Source: Nevskia sp.
GTDB taxonomy: Bacteria; Pseudomonadota; Gammaproteobacteria; Nevskiales; Nevskiaceae
NCBI GenBank assembly: GCA_031291075.1
Contig: JARLJS010000126.1
Coordinates: forward strand, 1-58,956
Direction of reading: 5' to 3'
Length of the DNA stretch: 58,956 nucleotides
Below the pieces are notes generated by a model, which searched no databases, was not told the origin of the DNA, and worked only from the letters and a program-made list of their open reading frames with translations. Position numbers and translations under genes: made by a program. Numbering within the stretch: position 1 is the first letter of the stretch; each line of letters begins with the position of its first letter. Of this stretch, positions 33,059 through 43,412 are shown one piece after another.

Positions 33059-34222
33059 ATGAACCAGCGCACCGCGTCCGGCCCGGCCTCGCCGTTCTAC
33101 ACCGAGGACCACGAGAACTTCCGCGCCCAGGTGCGGCGTTTCGTCGACAGGGAGATCGCACACCACATCGAGCAATGGGAAGCGGCGGGCGAGCTGCCGC
33201 GCGAGCTGCACCGCAAGGCCGCTGAAGCCGGCGTCCTCGGGGTAGGCTTTCCGGAGACCTGCGGCGGCATCGAGGTGCCGGACGGCTTCTATGGCATCGT
33301 GGTGACCGAGGAACTGGCCCGCGCGGGCTCGGGCGGACTGCTGGCGAGCCTGATGAGCCACGGCATCGCTTCGCCGCCGATCGTCAACGTCGGCACGCCG
33401 GAACAGAAGGAGCGCTTCGTGGCGCCGGTGCTGGCCGGCGACAAGATCGCCGCGCTGGCCATCACCGAGCCCAGCGGCGGCTCCGACGTGGCCAACATCC
33501 GCACCACCGCCCGCCGCGAGGGCGACCACTACGTCGTCAACGGCTCCAAGACCTTCATCACCTCCGGCATGCGCGCGGACCTGCTGACGGTGGCGGTACG
33601 CACCGGCGATGCAGGCCTCGGTGGCGTGTCGCTGCTGGTGATCGAGGCCGGCACGCCGGGCTTCACCCGCAGCAAGCTCGAGAAGATGGGCTGGTGGTGC
33701 TCCGACACCGCCACGCTGTACTTCGACGAGTGTCGCGTGCCGGTGGTCAACCGCATCGGCGCGGAGAATGCCGGCTTCATGGCGATCATGCTCAACTTCA
33801 ACAACGAGCGCATCATGCTGGCGGCGCAGGCCTGGGCCTTCGCCAAGCTGTGCTACGAGGAAGCGCTGGCCTACGCGCGCGAACGCCAGACCTTCGGCAA
33901 GCCGCTCATCACGCGCCAGGTGATCCGCCACAAGCTGGTGGACATGAAAACGCAGATCGACGCGGTGAAGGCTCAGCTCGACCTGTTGTGCTGGCGCGTG
34001 TCGAAGCGCCAGATGCCGGTGGCGGAAGTGTGCATGCTGAAGAACCTCGCCACGCGCACGCTCGAGGACGTGGCCGGTGAAGCCGTGCAGATCCTCGGCG
34101 GTGCCGGCTACCTGCGCGGCGCCAAGGTCGAGCGCGTGTTCCGCGAGACCAAGGTGTTGTCGATCGGCGGCGGCGCCACGGAAATCATGAAGGACCTGGC
34201 GGCCAGGCAGCTGGGTTACTAG
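33059..34222 (+). CDS. Acyl-CoA dehydrogenase
   Basis: 387 residues with the ACAD fold: substrate/FAD signature ALAITEPSGGSDVANIRTTA at about 137-156, GSKTFITSG, and C-terminal LGGAGYLRGAKVERVFRET with IGGGATEIMKDL. A Glu lies in the helix-G position (FNNERIMLAA), as in isovaleryl- and long-chain-type enzymes, and the C-terminal YEGT-type Glu is absent. It oxidises an acyl-CoA to the 2-enoyl-CoA and passes electrons to ETF. No Shine-Dalgarno is seen before ATG 33059. It lies upstream of the porins and is plus-strand, opposite to the atu-like cluster, whose atuD it resembles. Confidence 0.93.
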   Translation: MNQRTASGPASPFYTEDHENFRAQVRRFVDREIAHHIEQWEAAGELPRELHRKAAEAGVLGVGFPETCGGIEVPDGFYGIVVTEELARAGSGGLLASLMSHGIASPPIVNVGTPEQKERFVAPVLAGDKIAALAITEPSGGSDVANIRTTARREGDHYVVNGSKTFITSGMRADLLTVAVRTGDAGLGGVSLLVIEAGTPGFTRSKLEKMGWWCSDTATLYFDECRVPVVNRIGAENAGFMAIMLNFNNERIMLAAQAWAFAKLCYEEALAYARERQTFGKPLITRQVIRHKLVDMKTQIDAVKAQLDLLCWRVSKRQMPVAEVCMLKNLATRTLEDVAGEAVQILGGAGYLRGAKVERVFRETKVLSIGGGATEIMKDLAARQLGY

Positions 34223-34256
34223 TGTTGTGGGTTAGACATTCGTTGACTAGATTCTT

Positions 34257-34345
34257 CGTCAATCCCGCGCAGGCGGAAATCCAGTTTTCGACTTTGCACG
34301 AAGCTCCAAAGCAGAACTGGGTCCCCGCCTTCGCGGGGACGACAG
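34257..34345. repeat. Dispersed inverted repeat, copy 1
   Basis: Arms GTCAATCCCGCGCAGGCGGA... and ...GTCCCCGCCTTCGCGGGGAC, each running into a CCAG/CTGG inner edge, enclose a short unique centre. This is the widespread proteobacterial extragenic element of the form ATTCCCGC...GCGGGAAT. A related copy lies at 44350-44438. Confidence 0.7.
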
Positions 34346-34634
34346 CCTCGACCTTATCGACGAACTTTCTAACTCGCGCTACTTTGATTCACCGGCTTCT
34401 CATCTCGCCTCTCCCCAAGCGAGAGGGGTACTGCGCGGGAAAAAACATTGCCGGTGCATGAAAATTTTTCCAGGTAATTCTTACCTGTTCCCATTCAGGT
34501 TCCGTACAGCTTCGCGTGCATAAGCTGCCCGCCGCATTATCAGGGAACCAAAGAGGTCATATGGGAGTCTTGGCAGTGACCGATGGTGCCGGGCGGGGAC
34601 GCCCGGTGTGGATACGACAAGCCGCGCAGCGTTT

Positions 34635-34675
34635 TGTGACCGATGTCACAGTTGATCGACGGGGCCTTCTATAGC
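34635..34675 (+). promoter_or_regulatory. CRP/Vfr-type site and promoter upstream of the first porin
   Basis: TGTGACCGATGTCACA (34635-34650) is a perfect TGTGA-N6-TCACA site. TATAGC at 34670-34675 is a good -10, placing the site centre near -40 (class II). The porin gene starts at 34932, leaving a leader of about 250 nt in which I see no other gene. Elsewhere in 34223-34931 I see only the dispersed repeat and a short hairpin (CCTCTC/GAGAGG, 34408-34426). Confidence 0.6.
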
Positions 34676-34931
34676 ATGCGCCCGCGCGAACGCAGCCGCG
34701 GCATCTGGCTATGGAGTGCGTCGTGCTAAGAATAATTTGCGGCACTTGCCTGATCATTACCGGCTCTGGCGAATGTCCGTTCCTATGACCTGACCGCGAA
34801 GCCCGGCGGCCCCGCACGCCGAGCGCTATTTCCCGTTTGTTGAGTTTGTTGCGCGTTGCAAACGCCCGTCAGCCGATGCCCCCACGGCGCGGGATCGTTG
34901 TTTCCACTAACAAGAAATGGAGCAGTACGAC

Positions 34932-36215
34932 ATGAAGCAGTTATCGCGTCACCCCATGCGCTGGGCGGTCTCGGCGGTGTTCCTCGCCGCCACGCCCATC
35001 GTCGCGCAGGCCGGCGAAGGCCCTTACCTCGGCCTGGAAACCGGCGCCAACTTCGAGCGTCCGCAGAGCTACAACTTCAATGGCACCGATCTCGGTTCGC
35101 TGCACTTCGACACCGGTTGGGTCGGCGGGATCGTCGGCGGCTATTCCCTGTCCAGCGGACTGCGTCCGGAGCTGGAGCTGAACTACCGCAGCAACTTCGT
35201 GCGTGACGCCTTTCCGGGCCCGACCGGGGGCGGCCCCAACGCCAACGGCCGCCAGGATGCGCAGGGCATCTTTGCCAACCTGTGGTATGACGTGAGCCTG
35301 CCGGGCGGCGGCTGGCTGCAGAACCTGCATCCGTACTTCGGCTTCGGTGTCGGCGGGCTGCGCTTCGCCGATCGCGGCCTCAACTTCGGCGGCATCCAGC
35401 GCAACAACGACTGGGCGGCCAAGCCGGCTCTGCAGCTTGGCACCGGCGTCGGCTACGACATCACGCCGCAGCTGACGGCCTCGGTGGACTACCGCTACGT
35501 GCAGAGCCAGCGCGGCTACATCAATCCGGGGCTCGGCACCACCGGCAACCCCACGGCGCGTTACGCCGCCAATTCGGCGCTGGTGAGCCTGCGCTATTCC
35601 TTCGGCGAGAAGCCTGCGCCGGCGCCGGAACCCATGGCGCCGCCTCCCCCGCCGCCACCGGCCCTGCCGCCGCCTCCCCCGCCGCCGCCGCCGTGCCATG
35701 CCCCCGCGGGCTTCAAGGTGGATGCGAACTGCCACATCATCCCGCAGGAAGTGGTGGTGCGCGCGGTGGACTTCGAGTTCAACTCGGCCAAGCTCACCGC
35801 ACCGGCGCAGCAGACGCTGGATGAGGTAGCCACCGCGCTGGTGGCGCAGCCCGAGCTGAACGTGGAAGTGCAGGGCCACACCGACTCGGTCGGCAAGGCC
35901 GCGTACAACCTCAGGCTGTCGCAGAAGCGTGCGGACGCGGTCAAGGCCTACCTGGTGGGCAAGGGCGTCAACGGCTCGCATCTGGTCGCCAAGGGTTACG
36001 GCAAGACCAAGCCGATCGCCAGCAACGACACGGTCGAGGGCCGCGCCCAGAACCGCCGCGTCGAGTTCGAAGTGACCAACGCCCCGGCCCACGTCAACGT
36101 GAAGTCGGCAGGTGCCACCGCCGCCTCCACCGCGGCGGCCCAGGAAGGTCAGCCGTCGAAAGCCGTGAAGAAGAAAAAGAAGCACAGGAAGGCCGCCGCG
36201 ACGACCTCGCCGTGA
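34932..36215 (+). CDS. OmpA/OprF-like outer-membrane protein (copy 1)
   Basis: 427 residues. Start ATG 34932 (MKQLSRHPMRWAVS) is chosen because copy 2 begins the same way; an in-frame ATG 15 nt earlier is possible. Signal peptide to AQA (about 26); eight-stranded beta-barrel domain (about 27-220) ending in VSLRYSFGEKP; proline-rich hinge; OmpA C-terminal peptidoglycan-binding domain (about 275-385) with GHTDSVGKAAYNLRLSQKRA and GRAQNRRVEFEV. The tail is unusually basic (KKKKKHRKAAA). It anchors the outer membrane to peptidoglycan and may form a pore. A CRP-type promoter lies upstream and a terminator downstream. Confidence 0.92.
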   Translation: MKQLSRHPMRWAVSAVFLAATPIVAQAGEGPYLGLETGANFERPQSYNFNGTDLGSLHFDTGWVGGIVGGYSLSSGLRPELELNYRSNFVRDAFPGPTGGGPNANGRQDAQGIFANLWYDVSLPGGGWLQNLHPYFGFGVGGLRFADRGLNFGGIQRNNDWAAKPALQLGTGVGYDITPQLTASVDYRYVQSQRGYINPGLGTTGNPTARYAANSALVSLRYSFGEKPAPAPEPMAPPPPPPPALPPPPPPPPPCHAPAGFKVDANCHIIPQEVVVRAVDFEFNSAKLTAPAQQTLDEVATALVAQPELNVEVQGHTDSVGKAAYNLRLSQKRADAVKAYLVGKGVNGSHLVAKGYGKTKPIASNDTVEGRAQNRRVEFEVTNAPAHVNVKSAGATAASTAAAQEGQPSKAVKKKKKHRKAAATTSP

Positions 36216-36264
36216 CCTCGATCCGCCCGGCCATGGTCCCGGCGGAATCCTGTGGAAGCACCAG

Positions 36265-36293
36265 GCGCCGGGGGTAACCCCGGCGCTTTTTTT
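36265..36293 (+). terminator. Intrinsic terminator after porin copy 1
   Basis: Perfect 9-bp stem GCGCCGGGG/CCCCGGCGC with a 4-nt loop followed by seven T. It lies 49 bp after the porin 1 stop, so copy 2 probably needs its own promoter or read-through. Confidence 0.9.
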
Positions 36294-36357
36294 GAAGGCG
36301 CAGTCCGTGAGCCAGCCCCCCGGCGAACGGTTTTTCATAGCCACAAAGGAGTCAGCC

Positions 36358-37602
36358 ATGAAGCAGAACTCGCGTCACCCCCTGCGATGGGCGGCCTCGG
36401 CGGCATTCGTCGCCGCGGTACCGCTCATGGCCCAGGCCGGCGACGGCCCATACCTCGGCGGCGAAGCCGGCATCAACTGGCAGAACGCTCAGAACCTCCT
36501 GCAGAGGGGTGCGGTCGCCGATACGCTGCACTTCGACACCGGCTGGGATGCCGGCCTGGTCGGCGGCTATTCCTTCGCCAACGGCTTCCGGCCGGAGCTG
36601 GAACTGGATTACCGCCGCAACAAGCTCAAGAACGACGCCTTCGGCAACAGCGCCAGTGGCTACGAGAACGCCAGCAGCGCGATGGCCAATCTGTGGTACG
36701 ACTTCAAGCAGCCCAGCGGCTGGCTCAGCGTGGTCCACCCCTACCTGGGCGGCGGTCTCGGCGGCGTACGCTTCTCCAACCGCGGCGCGACGGTCGGCAA
36801 CGTCTCCCTCAGCAACGACTACGCGGCGGAGTTCGCCTACCAGGGCGGCGCCGGCCTTGGCTTCGACCTGACACGGCACCTCACCCTGTCCGCCGACTAC
36901 CGCTACATCGAAAGCAACCGCGGCAATTTCAACCTGGGTCTCGCCTCACCGGCGAGCGCGCGCTATCGCGCCAACACCCTGATGGCCGGCCTGCGCTATT
37001 CCTTCGGCGAAGCCCCGGCCCCGGTGCAGGAAGCGGAGGCACCGCCGCCGCCAGCACCTCCCCCGCCGCCTCCCCCGCCCCCGCCGCCGCCGTGCCATGC
37101 CCCCGCGGGCTTCAAGGTGGATGCGAACTGCCACATCATCCCGCAGGAAGTGGTGGTGCGCGCGGTGGACTTCGAGTTCAACTCGGCCAAGCTCACCGCC
37201 CCGGCGCAGCAGACGCTGAATGACGTGGCATCGGCACTGGCCGCGCAGCCGGAGCTGAGCGTGGAGATCCAGGGCCATACCGACTCGGTCGGCTCGGCGC
37301 CGTACAACCTCAAGCTGTCGCAGAAGCGCGCCGACGCGGTCAAGGCCTACCTGGTGGGCAGGGGCGTCAACGGCTCACACCTGAGCGCACGCGGCTACGG
37401 CAAGACCAAGCCGATCGCCAGCAACGACACCGCCGAAGGCCGTGCCCAGAACCGTCGCGTGGAGTTCGAGGTGACCAACACCCCGGCGCACGTCAAGGTG
37501 GTCAACCAGAGCGCGAGCAGCGCCTCGACCCAGGCCGCGGAAAGCGGCGAGCAGCCGGCGAAGAAGCACCACCACAAGAAGGCGGCCAAGCCGCAGCCGT
37601 AA
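36358..37602 (+). CDS. OmpA/OprF-like outer-membrane protein (copy 2)
   Basis: 414 residues, a tandem paralogue of the gene at 34932. AAGGAG lies just before ATG 36358. Signal peptide MKQNSRHPLRWAAS...AQA; barrel domain (about 27-218, ending AGLRYSFGEAP); Pro-rich hinge; OmpA domain (about 260-370) with GHTDSVGSAPYNLKLSQKRA. The tail is basic and histidine-rich (KKHHHKKAAK). Barrel domains of the two copies have diverged substantially, but a stretch across the hinge and the start of the OmpA domain is identical at nucleotide level, pointing to gene conversion. Confidence 0.92.
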   Translation: MKQNSRHPLRWAASAAFVAAVPLMAQAGDGPYLGGEAGINWQNAQNLLQRGAVADTLHFDTGWDAGLVGGYSFANGFRPELELDYRRNKLKNDAFGNSASGYENASSAMANLWYDFKQPSGWLSVVHPYLGGGLGGVRFSNRGATVGNVSLSNDYAAEFAYQGGAGLGFDLTRHLTLSADYRYIESNRGNFNLGLASPASARYRANTLMAGLRYSFGEAPAPVQEAEAPPPPAPPPPPPPPPPPPCHAPAGFKVDANCHIIPQEVVVRAVDFEFNSAKLTAPAQQTLNDVASALAAQPELSVEIQGHTDSVGSAPYNLKLSQKRADAVKAYLVGRGVNGSHLSARGYGKTKPIASNDTAEGRAQNRRVEFEVTNTPAHVKVVNQSASSASTQAAESGEQPAKKHHHKKAAKPQP

Positions 37603-37647
37603 CGAAGTCCGGCAGCGCCCAGGCTGGCCTGCCGCAACGATGTGAAG

Positions 37648-37679
37648 GGCGCCGGAGTTCCGCTCCGGCGCCGTTTTTT
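37648..37679 (+). terminator. Intrinsic terminator after porin copy 2
   Basis: Perfect 10-bp stem GGCGCCGGAG/CTCCGGCGCC with a 5-nt loop and a run of six T. It touches the stop codon of the convergent atuF-like gene at 37678-37680. Confidence 0.9.
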
Positions 37680-39666
37680 ATTGAACCACCTGCAACTGCA
37701 CCAGCAACTGCCTTCCCTTGACCTGGATGCCGGGCTCCACGCTCACCGCCTCGACCACCGCGGCCATCGGCGCGGCGAGCTGGAATTCCATCTTCATCGC
37801 TTCCAGCACCACCAGGGTCTGGCCCTTTTCCACCGTATCGCCCGGCTTGACGTGGACCGCCACGATCTTGCCGTCGCTGTGCGCAGTAATGCGGCCGTCC
37901 GAGCCGGCCATGGCGGCCTCCGCCGGCGCATAGGTGCGGTCGGCATAGGTTTCGATCAGGCCCTCGGCATCGAGCCACAGCGCTTCGCCTTCGCGCGCAT
38001 AGCGGGCGCAGCCGAGCACGCCGGCCGCGAGATAACGGAATTCCCCGGCCTCGACGGCGGTAACCTCCAGCTCCAGCGTCTCGCCCGCGATCTCCGCACG
38101 GAAACGCCGGCCTTCCTGCACCTGCAGCTCGATCTCGTGCTGGGTGTCGCACCACTTCAGCTTGAAGTCCACCGGGGAGTCGTGCGAGCTGTGCCAACCC
38201 AGCATCTCCACGGCCAGGCCGTGCTCGGCCGACAGCCGGCGTGAATCGTCCAGATACAGCGCCACCGCGGCCAGCAGCAGATGGCGCGCGGCGGGCGCCG
38301 CCGCCGCGATCCGCTCCTGCGGGAAATACCTGCCGACGAAAGCGGTGCTGAAATCGCCCGAGGCGAAGGCCTCCGTTTCGAGCACCGCGCGCAGGTAGTC
38401 GCGGTTCGAGACCACGCCCAGCAGCCCGGTATCGGCCAGTGCCTTGAGCAGGCGCGTGCGCGCGGTCTCACGGTCCTCGCCCCAGGCGATCAGCTTGGCC
38501 TGCATGGAGTCGTAGTGGGGACTGATCGTGATGCCGTCCTCGAGATAACTGTCCACGCGCACACCCTCGCCGCGCGGCGCACGCCAACGCAGCACCCGCC
38601 CGGTCTGCGGCAGGTAGTTGCGGCGCGGATCCTCGGCGCACAGGCGCACCTCGATGGCGTGGCCATGCCGGCGCGACAGCACCTGCTCCTGCGTCAGCGG
38701 CAGCGGCTCGCCCTGGGCGATGCGCAGCTGCCACTCCACCAGGTCCACTCCGTAGACCAGCTCGGTGACCGGATGCTCGACCTGCAGCCGTGTATTCATT
38801 TCCAGGAAGTAGAACTGGCCGTCGCGCCCGAGCAGGAACTCGACGGTGCCGGCGCCGACGTAGTTCACCGCCTTGGCCGCCGCCACGGCCGCCGCCCCCA
38901 TGCGCAGGCGCAAGGCGCCGTCCACCGCCGGGCTCGGCGCCTCCTCCACCACCTTCTGGTTGCGGCGCTGCACCGAGCAGTCGCGCTCGCCGAGGTGGAT
39001 GACGTTGCCCTTACGGTCTCCAAACACCTGGATCTCGACATGGCGCGCGTCCACCACCGCTTTCTCGATCAGCAGCTGGCCGCTGCCGAAGGCGTTGGCC
39101 GCCTCGGAACGCGCCGAGCGGATCTGCTCCGGCAGATCCTTCTCCTCGTGCACCAGCCGCATGCCTCGTCCGCCGCCCCCGGCCGCCGCCTTGACCATCA
39201 CCGGCAGGCCGATCTTCTTCGCCTCCGCCGCAAGCGTGGCGTCGGACTGGTCATCGCCCTGGTAGCCCGGCACGCAAGGCACGCCTGCCGCAATCATGCG
39301 GATCTTGGAGGCGCTCTTGTTGCCCATCGCCTCGATCGACTCCGCATCGGGACCGACGAACACCAGCCCCGCCTGCCGCACCGCCCGGGCGAACTCCGCC
39401 CGCTCGGACAGGAAGCCGTAACCCGGATGGATCGCCTGCGCGCCGGAGGTCCTGGCCGCCTGGATGATCTGATCGATCACCAGGTAGGACTCCTTCGCCG
39501 GCGCCGGCCCGATGCGCACCGCCTGGTCGGCCTCACGCACGTGCAGCGCATTGCGGTCGGCGTCGCTGTATACCGCCACCGTCCGATAACCCTGCGCCTT
39601 GGCGCCGCGGATCACGCGCACCGCGATCTCGCCACGGTTGGCGACCAGCACCTTGTCAAACCGCAT
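37678..39666 (-). CDS. atuF: Acyl-CoA carboxylase biotin-carboxylase/BCCP subunit, geranyl-CoA carboxylase-like
   Basis: 662 residues. Biotin carboxylase domain (1-450) with IAVRVIRGAKAQGYRTVAVY, the ATP-grasp loop KAAAGGGGRGMRLV, and FLEMNTRLQVEHPVTE. Middle BT-type domain; C-terminal biotinyl domain with the biotinylated Lys in VLEAMKMEFQL. It carboxylates biotin using ATP and bicarbonate for transfer to a 3-methyl-branched enoyl-CoA. Length equals AtuF or LiuD. Gene order atuB-C-D-E-F favours geranyl-CoA over methylcrotonyl-CoA; the sequence alone does not settle this. Its start overlaps the end of atuE by 11 nt. Last gene of the run. Confidence 0.85.
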   Translation of the reverse strand: MRFDKVLVANRGEIAVRVIRGAKAQGYRTVAVYSDADRNALHVREADQAVRIGPAPAKESYLVIDQIIQAARTSGAQAIHPGYGFLSERAEFARAVRQAGLVFVGPDAESIEAMGNKSASKIRMIAAGVPCVPGYQGDDQSDATLAAEAKKIGLPVMVKAAAGGGGRGMRLVHEEKDLPEQIRSARSEAANAFGSGQLLIEKAVVDARHVEIQVFGDRKGNVIHLGERDCSVQRRNQKVVEEAPSPAVDGALRLRMGAAAVAAAKAVNYVGAGTVEFLLGRDGQFYFLEMNTRLQVEHPVTELVYGVDLVEWQLRIAQGEPLPLTQEQVLSRRHGHAIEVRLCAEDPRRNYLPQTGRVLRWRAPRGEGVRVDSYLEDGITISPHYDSMQAKLIAWGEDRETARTRLLKALADTGLLGVVSNRDYLRAVLETEAFASGDFSTAFVGRYFPQERIAAAAPAARHLLLAAVALYLDDSRRLSAEHGLAVEMLGWHSSHDSPVDFKLKWCDTQHEIELQVQEGRRFRAEIAGETLELEVTAVEAGEFRYLAAGVLGCARYAREGEALWLDAEGLIETYADRTYAPAEAAMAGSDGRITAHSDGKIVAVHVKPGDTVEKGQTLVVLEAMKMEFQLAAPMAAVVEAVSVEPGIQVKGRQLLVQLQVVQ

Positions 39667-40486
39667 CTTTGCCTCCCTGTGCCCAGCGCGGCTTGCGCTT
39701 CTGCATGAATGCCGTGATCCCTTCCGGAGCCTCGCCGCCGCGCACCGCCTGGGCGAACTTGCGCGCCGCGTCGTCGAGCACCTCGTCCATGTCCAGGCGC
39801 CCGGCGTTGAAGATGATTTCCTTGGTCATGGCGTTGGCGCCGGGCGCGCAGCCCAGGATCTGCTCCAGCAGCGCCGACAGCTTGCTTTGCAGTTCCCCTT
39901 CGTCGCCATAGCAGTCGTGCACCAGCCCCAGCCGCAGCGCCTCCGCACCCTTGAACTGCGCGCCCGTCAGGCACAGCCGCCGCGCCTGGGTCAGGCCGAT
40001 ACGCTCGACGATGAACGGCGCGATCTGCGCCGGCGGCAGGCCGCGGGTGGTCTCCGGCACGCCGAACTTGGCATCGACCTGCGCCAGCGCGATGTCGGAC
40101 ACGCAGGCCAGGCCGAAGCCGCCGGCGAGCACCGCCCCTTCCAGCACCGCCACCACCACCTGCGGCGCCTGCGCGGCTTTGCGCAGCATGGTGCCGAAGG
40201 TGCGCGAGAACACCGCCACCGGATCGGCTTCGCCCGGCTGCGGCGGCTTGAGGCCACCGCCGGCCATCATCTCCTTGAGGTCGCCGCCCGCGCAGAAATG
40301 GCCGCCGGCGCCGCGCATCACCACCGCGCGCACGTCCCGGCTGTCGCGCAGGACGTCGAACACCGCGGTGAGTTCCTCGACCATGGTGCGGTTCATGGCG
40401 TTACGGGACTCGGGGCGGTTGAGGGTGAGGTGGAGCACGCCCTGGTCGAGGGATAGCAGCAGGGTTTTGGTTTCGGGGAGGTTCAT
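39656..40486 (-). CDS. atuE: Enoyl-CoA hydratase/isomerase family protein, AtuE-like
   Basis: 276 residues of the crotonase fold: oxyanion-hole segments RGAGGHFCAGGDLKEMM and VLEGAVLAGGFGLACVSD, then FGVPETTRGLPPAQIAPFIV. In the atu pathway AtuE hydrates isohexenyl-glutaconyl-CoA; in the liu pathway the equivalent hydrates 3-methylglutaconyl-CoA. It lies between dehydrogenase and biotin-carboxylase genes, overlapping the latter by 11 nt. Family is certain; substrate is inferred from gene order. Confidence 0.85.
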   Translation of the reverse strand: MNLPETKTLLLSLDQGVLHLTLNRPESRNAMNRTMVEELTAVFDVLRDSRDVRAVVMRGAGGHFCAGGDLKEMMAGGGLKPPQPGEADPVAVFSRTFGTMLRKAAQAPQVVVAVLEGAVLAGGFGLACVSDIALAQVDAKFGVPETTRGLPPAQIAPFIVERIGLTQARRLCLTGAQFKGAEALRLGLVHDCYGDEGELQSKLSALLEQILGCAPGANAMTKEIIFNAGRLDMDEVLDDAARKFAQAVRGGEAPEGITAFMQKRKPRWAQGGKDAV

Positions 40487-40509
40487 GACTCAGTCTCTTT
40501 CGTCGACCA

Positions 40510-41670
<1,161 letters not shown>

Positions 41671-41683
41671 GGTCCGCACTCCT

Positions 41684-43315
41684 CTACAAACGTGCCACGC
41701 CGAAGCTGTTCGACTGCAGGCGGCGCGCCCGCCCTTCCTGGCAGATCGACAGCGTATAGCCCAGCACCTTGCGCGTGTCGCGCGGGTCGATCAAGCCGTC
41801 GTCGAACAGGCGCGCGCTGGCATCGAAGGCGTCGGATTCACGGTCGAACTGCTTGATGATGTTCTGGCGGATGGCGGCGAGCATCTTCTCGTCGGTCTCG
41901 CCCATCTGTTTGCCCTCCTTCAGCCACTTCTCGCGGGTGATGATCTCCATCACGCCAGCCGCCTGCTCGCCGCCCATCACCGAGGTGCGCGAATTGGGCC
42001 AGGCGAAGATGAAGTCGGGCGAGAAGCCGCGGCCGCACATGCCGTAGTTGCCGGCGCCGAAGGAGCCGCCGATGACCAGGGTGATCTGCGGCACGCTGGC
42101 GTTGGCCACCGCCTGGATCATCTTGCTGCCGTGCTTGACGATGCCGCCCTGCTCCGACTCGGTGCCGACCATGTAGCCGGTGGTGTTCATCAGGTACACG
42201 ATGGGGATGTCGGCCTGGCAGCAAAGCTGGATGAACTGGCCGGCCTTGGTGGCGCCGCGCACGGTGATCGGCCCGTTGTTGCCGATGATGCCGACCTGGT
42301 GGCCATGAATCATGGCGCGGCCGCAGATGGTCTGCTGATCGTACTCGTTCTTGAACTCGAGGAACTCGCTGGCGTCGACGACGCGGGCGATCACCTCGCG
42401 GCAGTCGTAAGGCTTGCGATAGTCCACCGGCACCACGCCGCACAGCTCGTCGACGTCGTACAGCGGCGCGCGTACCTCGCGCAGCTGCAACTGCGGCCGG
42501 TGCTTGTTCCAGTCCAGGTTGCGCACGATCTCGCGCGCGATGCGGATGCCGTCGGCATCGTTCTCGGCGATGAACTCGCTGGTGCCGGCGATCTGGCAGT
42601 GCATCTCGGCGCCGCCCAGGTCCTCGTCGACGGCGATCTCGCCGGTGGCGGCCTTGAGCAGGGGCGGGCCGGCCAGGAACACCTTGGCGTTGCGGCGGAC
42701 CATCACCACGTAGTCGGACAGGCCCGGCATGTAGGCGCCGCCGGCGGTGGAGGAGCCGTGCACCACGCAGACCTGGGGTATGCCCAGCGCCGACAGGCGC
42801 GCCTGGTTGGCGAAGGTCTTGCCGCCGGAGATGAACAGCTCGGACTGGTACATCAGGTTGGCACCGCCGGATTCGATCATGCCGACGCAGGGCAGCTTCT
42901 GCTCCATGGCGATGTCCTGCACGCGCAGACCCTTCTGCACACCCCACGGCGTCATGGTGCCGCCCTTGATGGCGAAGTTGGACGCCGACACCATGCAGCG
43001 CACACCGGCGACGTAGCCGATGCCGATGATGGTGTTGCCGCCGGCCAGCGAGCCGTCCTTGTCGTCGTGCATCTTGTAGCCGCACAGGGTCTGCAGCTCC
43101 AGCCAGGGGCTGCCGCGGTCCAGCATCATGTGCACCCGCTCGCGCGGCAGCATCTGGCCCCGCTTGTGGAAGCGCTCGCGCTTGCTCTCCTCCTCCGCCC
43201 GCCCCTTGGCCTCGATTGCCCGGAACTCGGCGACCCGGGCCAGCATCTCCTCCCGGTTCTGCCTGAACTGGGGGCTGAGGGCATCGACCTTCGATTCGAT
43301 AATTGGCATTTCCAA
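41684..43315 (-). CDS. atuC: Acyl-CoA carboxylase carboxyltransferase subunit, AtuC-like
   Basis: 543 residues with both carboxyltransferase halves: N-half with GGGNTIIGIGYV-like core, VGMIESGGANLMYQ and VVHGSSTAGGAYMPGLSDYV; C-half with IIGNNGPITVRGATKAGQFI, YLMNTTGYMVG and VIGGSFGAGNYGMCGRGFSP. It transfers carboxyl from biotin on AtuF to the gamma-methyl carbon of a 3-methyl-2-enoyl-CoA (geranyl-CoA in AtuC, methylcrotonyl-CoA in LiuB). Length (543) is nearer AtuC (about 538) as I recall it. It is preceded by an AT-rich gap after atuB. Confidence 0.86.
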   Translation of the reverse strand: MEMPIIESKVDALSPQFRQNREEMLARVAEFRAIEAKGRAEEESKRERFHKRGQMLPRERVHMMLDRGSPWLELQTLCGYKMHDDKDGSLAGGNTIIGIGYVAGVRCMVSASNFAIKGGTMTPWGVQKGLRVQDIAMEQKLPCVGMIESGGANLMYQSELFISGGKTFANQARLSALGIPQVCVVHGSSTAGGAYMPGLSDYVVMVRRNAKVFLAGPPLLKAATGEIAVDEDLGGAEMHCQIAGTSEFIAENDADGIRIAREIVRNLDWNKHRPQLQLREVRAPLYDVDELCGVVPVDYRKPYDCREVIARVVDASEFLEFKNEYDQQTICGRAMIHGHQVGIIGNNGPITVRGATKAGQFIQLCCQADIPIVYLMNTTGYMVGTESEQGGIVKHGSKMIQAVANASVPQITLVIGGSFGAGNYGMCGRGFSPDFIFAWPNSRTSVMGGEQAAGVMEIITREKWLKEGKQMGETDEKMLAAIRQNIIKQFDRESDAFDASARLFDDGLIDPRDTRKVLGYTLSICQEGRARRLQSNSFGVARL

Positions 43316-43412
43316 TCTCTCGCGATCCGTTCGCGGAATGCCTATTTTTATCAGTATTTCAGGCTTATTTCACGAACAATATTTATTACCTTTCAATCGC
43401 CGACGGGTCCGC
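43316..43412 (-). promoter_or_regulatory. AT-rich gap with possible promoter before atuC
   Basis: This 97-bp gap is strikingly AT-rich for the window. On the minus strand it holds AATAAATATTGTTCG, two GAAATA repeats 11 nt apart and ATACTGATAAAAATA, which offers a -10-like element. A secondary promoter or operator for atuCDEF is plausible; no known regulator site is recognised. Confidence 0.4.
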
